A stretch of 64,000 nucleotides of DNA, taken from positions 47,157 to 111,156 of the forward strand of contig CALLAE010000040.1 in assembly GCA_938002665.1 (NCBI GenBank), read 5' to 3'. Under the pieces are notes generated by a model. The model was not told where the DNA came from and made no database searches. It saw only the letters and a program-made list of their open reading frames with translations. Both the position numbers and the translations under genes were made by a program. The stretch is from an uncultured Saprospiraceae bacterium. Its GTDB lineage: Bacteria; Bacteroidota; Bacteroidia; Chitinophagales; Saprospiraceae. Positions 62,730 to 64,000 of the stretch are shown in pieces (position 1 is the first letter of the stretch; every line of letters begins with the position of its first letter).

Positions 62730-64000
62730 ATGGCTGAAGTAATAAGAATGCCTCGACTGAGTGATACGATGGAAGAGGGCAATATTGTGGGCTGGCAGAA
62801 AAGCGTCGGTGATAAGGTCTCTCCTGGTGACATACTTGCTGAGGTAGAAACAGATAAGGCCACTATGGAACTGGAAAGTTTCAATGAAGGTTTCCTTTTG
62901 CATATAGGTGTACCTGAAGGACCCGTGGCTGTAGAAGGTGTAATAGCCATTATTGGGTCAGAAGGAGAAGATATAACAGCTTTACTGAAAGAAATAGAAG
63001 CAGAAGCATCTGCTCCAAAAGCGGAAGAGAAACCAGTGGAAGCTGCAGTAGCTGCTCCCGCTCCTTCACCAGCTCCTGCTGCCAAAGCCCCGACTCCAGC
63101 CCCTGCTCCAGCACCAGTAACCACTGGAGATGGCCGAGTGAAGGCTTCTCCATTAGCAAAGAAAATGTCTAAAGAAGCTGGACTAGATCTCAGAAGAGTA
63201 GCTGGCTCAGGTGAGAATGGACGGATAGTTAAAAAAGATGTAGAAGCAGCTATGGCTAATGGTGGCGCTACCATGAGCTATGTGCCTGGTGCTCTTGCTG
63301 CTGCCAGTTACGACCCTAGTATCTACGGTGACCAACCAGTTTCTCAGATGAGAAAAGTGATTGCTAAAAGATTAGGAGAAAGTAAGTTCTCTGCACCACA
63401 TTTTTATCTCACAATGGAGATAAATATGGACAATATGATAGCAGCAAGAGAAGCTATCAATGAGGAATCTCCGATTAGAATTTCATACAACGATCTTATC
63501 GTGAAAGCTAGTGCTGTCTCACTAAGAAAACATCCTGAGATAAATGCTTCGTGGTTCGGTGACAAAATCACCTATCATGAGGATATTAATGTCGGAGTGG
63601 CTGTAGCAATAGATGAAGGTCTTATGGTGCCTGTCATCAGAAATGCAGATAGAAAAAGCTTAGTGGCAATAAAGTCTGAAATCAAAGAGCTCGCTGGAAA
63701 AGCAAAATCCCGAAAAATATCTCCTGATGAAATGTCTGGTAATACTTTCACGATTAGTAACCTAGGCATGTTCGATATAGATGAATTTACCGCTATTATC
63801 AATCCACCTGACGCATGCATTCTAGCAGTAGGATCTATAGTAGAAAAACCTATTGTAAAAGATGGTGCTATCGTTGTAGGGAATATGATGAAGGTTACTC
63901 TGTCTTGCGATCACAGAATAGTAGATGGTGCAAAGGGAGCTGCGTTCTTACAGACCTTAAAAAGCCATATGGAAAACCCTGTTATGCTTTGGTTTACTGG
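62730..64000 (+). CDS. Dihydrolipoamide acetyltransferase (pyruvate dehydrogenase E2), runs off right edge
   Basis: The frame has 423 complete codons and no stop before the window end. The lipoyl domain (1-80) has the lipoylated Lys43 in ETDKATME. An Ala/Pro/Glu linker (about 98-133) leads to the E3/E1 peripheral-subunit-binding domain (about 137-175: 'VKASPLAKKMSKEAG') and the acetyltransferase core (about 200 onward), with DHRIVDG (His395, Asp399). The usual end of such proteins is near 'MENPV-x-L', so only a few residues are likely missing. The E1 genes are not in view. It is divergent from recR. aceF or pdhC would be the usual symbol. Confidence 0.93.
   Translation, partial: MAEVIRMPRLSDTMEEGNIVGWQKSVGDKVSPGDILAEVETDKATMELESFNEGFLLHIGVPEGPVAVEGVIAIIGSEGEDITALLKEIEAEASAPKAEEKPVEAAVAAPAPSPAPAAKAPTPAPAPAPVTTGDGRVKASPLAKKMSKEAGLDLRRVAGSGENGRIVKKDVEAAMANGGATMSYVPGALAAASYDPSIYGDQPVSQMRKVIAKRLGESKFSAPHFYLTMEINMDNMIAAREAINEESPIRISYNDLIVKASAVSLRKHPEINASWFGDKITYHEDINVGVAVAIDEGLMVPVIRNADRKSLVAIKSEIKELAGKAKSRKISPDEMSGNTFTISNLGMFDIDEFTAIINPPDACILAVGSIVEKPIVKDGAIVVGNMMKVTLSCDHRIVDGAKGAAFLQTLKSHMENPVMLWFT

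Overview
The window is a chromosomal stretch of a Bacteroidota bacterium, most likely from the Saprospiria/Lewinella-like branch. The evidence is: five secreted proteins with type IX secretion (T9SS) C-terminal sorting domains; lipoproteins with short lipoboxes; families typical of the phylum (DUF1684, DUF2807, choice-of-anchor B, Porin_10-like porin, 3-coathanger stack, MopE-type Asp/Cys repeats); hardly any Shine-Dalgarno sequences; and several TAnnTTTG -7 promoter boxes placed just upstream of starts. Base composition and codon use look even throughout. I see no tRNA, rRNA, insertion sequence, prophage, integrase or CRISPR array.

Layout. 1-6.2 kb: the 3' end of an unknown gene, a Cys-rich CWC/DUF5522 fusion, a hotdog thioesterase-like gene, cysQ, a prolyl-oligopeptidase-type S9 peptidase with an extra C-terminal domain, and a Cys-repeat T9SS protein. 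6.2-15.8 kb: a large DUF1508-repeat membrane protein, a DUF1684 lipoprotein coupled to alaS, a divergent M23 peptidase, a PQQ-propeller lipoprotein and what looks like a 5'-truncated lipase-like gene. 15.9-24.5 kb: a leucine-rich-repeat T9SS protein, an iscS-iscU-iscA Fe-S cassette, a delta-60-type T9SS protein, a DUF2807 protein and a lipoprotein. 24.6-33.6 kb: a DEAH helicase followed by a solute-binding-like protein without signal peptide, pabA/trpG-type glutaminase, a prohibitin-like protein, a family 9 glycosyltransferase, and a thermolysin-like T9SS peptidase preceded by a lipoprotein gene.

33.8-44.6 kb holds two large paralogous secreted BNR/sortilin-like propeller proteins in convergent orientation. 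They flank a small Cys/Lys-rich secreted protein and a membrane TPR protein. The paralogues carry two versus six MopE-type repeats and end in a coathanger-like domain plus a non-canonical tail. 44.8-48.6 kb is a probable operon (lipoprotein, recN, fabI, trxA). 48.9-56.6 kb holds a stomatin-like SPFH protein, a DUF2207 membrane protein, a methyltransferase, a PLD-like/sensor-like small protein, and a choice-of-anchor B T9SS protein overlapping a TTG-started porin. 56.6-64 kb holds a LOG-family protein with an NtrC-type regulator lacking its DNA-binding domain, an M20 amidohydrolase behind a GT2 fusion protein, recR, and the start of the pyruvate dehydrogenase E2 gene, which runs off the right edge.

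Most of the window is housekeeping and surface-protein content. No complete new multi-gene system stands out. The most unusual elements are the inverted MopE/BNR paralogue pair, the triple-DUF1508 transmembrane protein, the S9 peptidase with a DUF3108-like tail, and the NtrC-type regulator without a helix-turn-helix.
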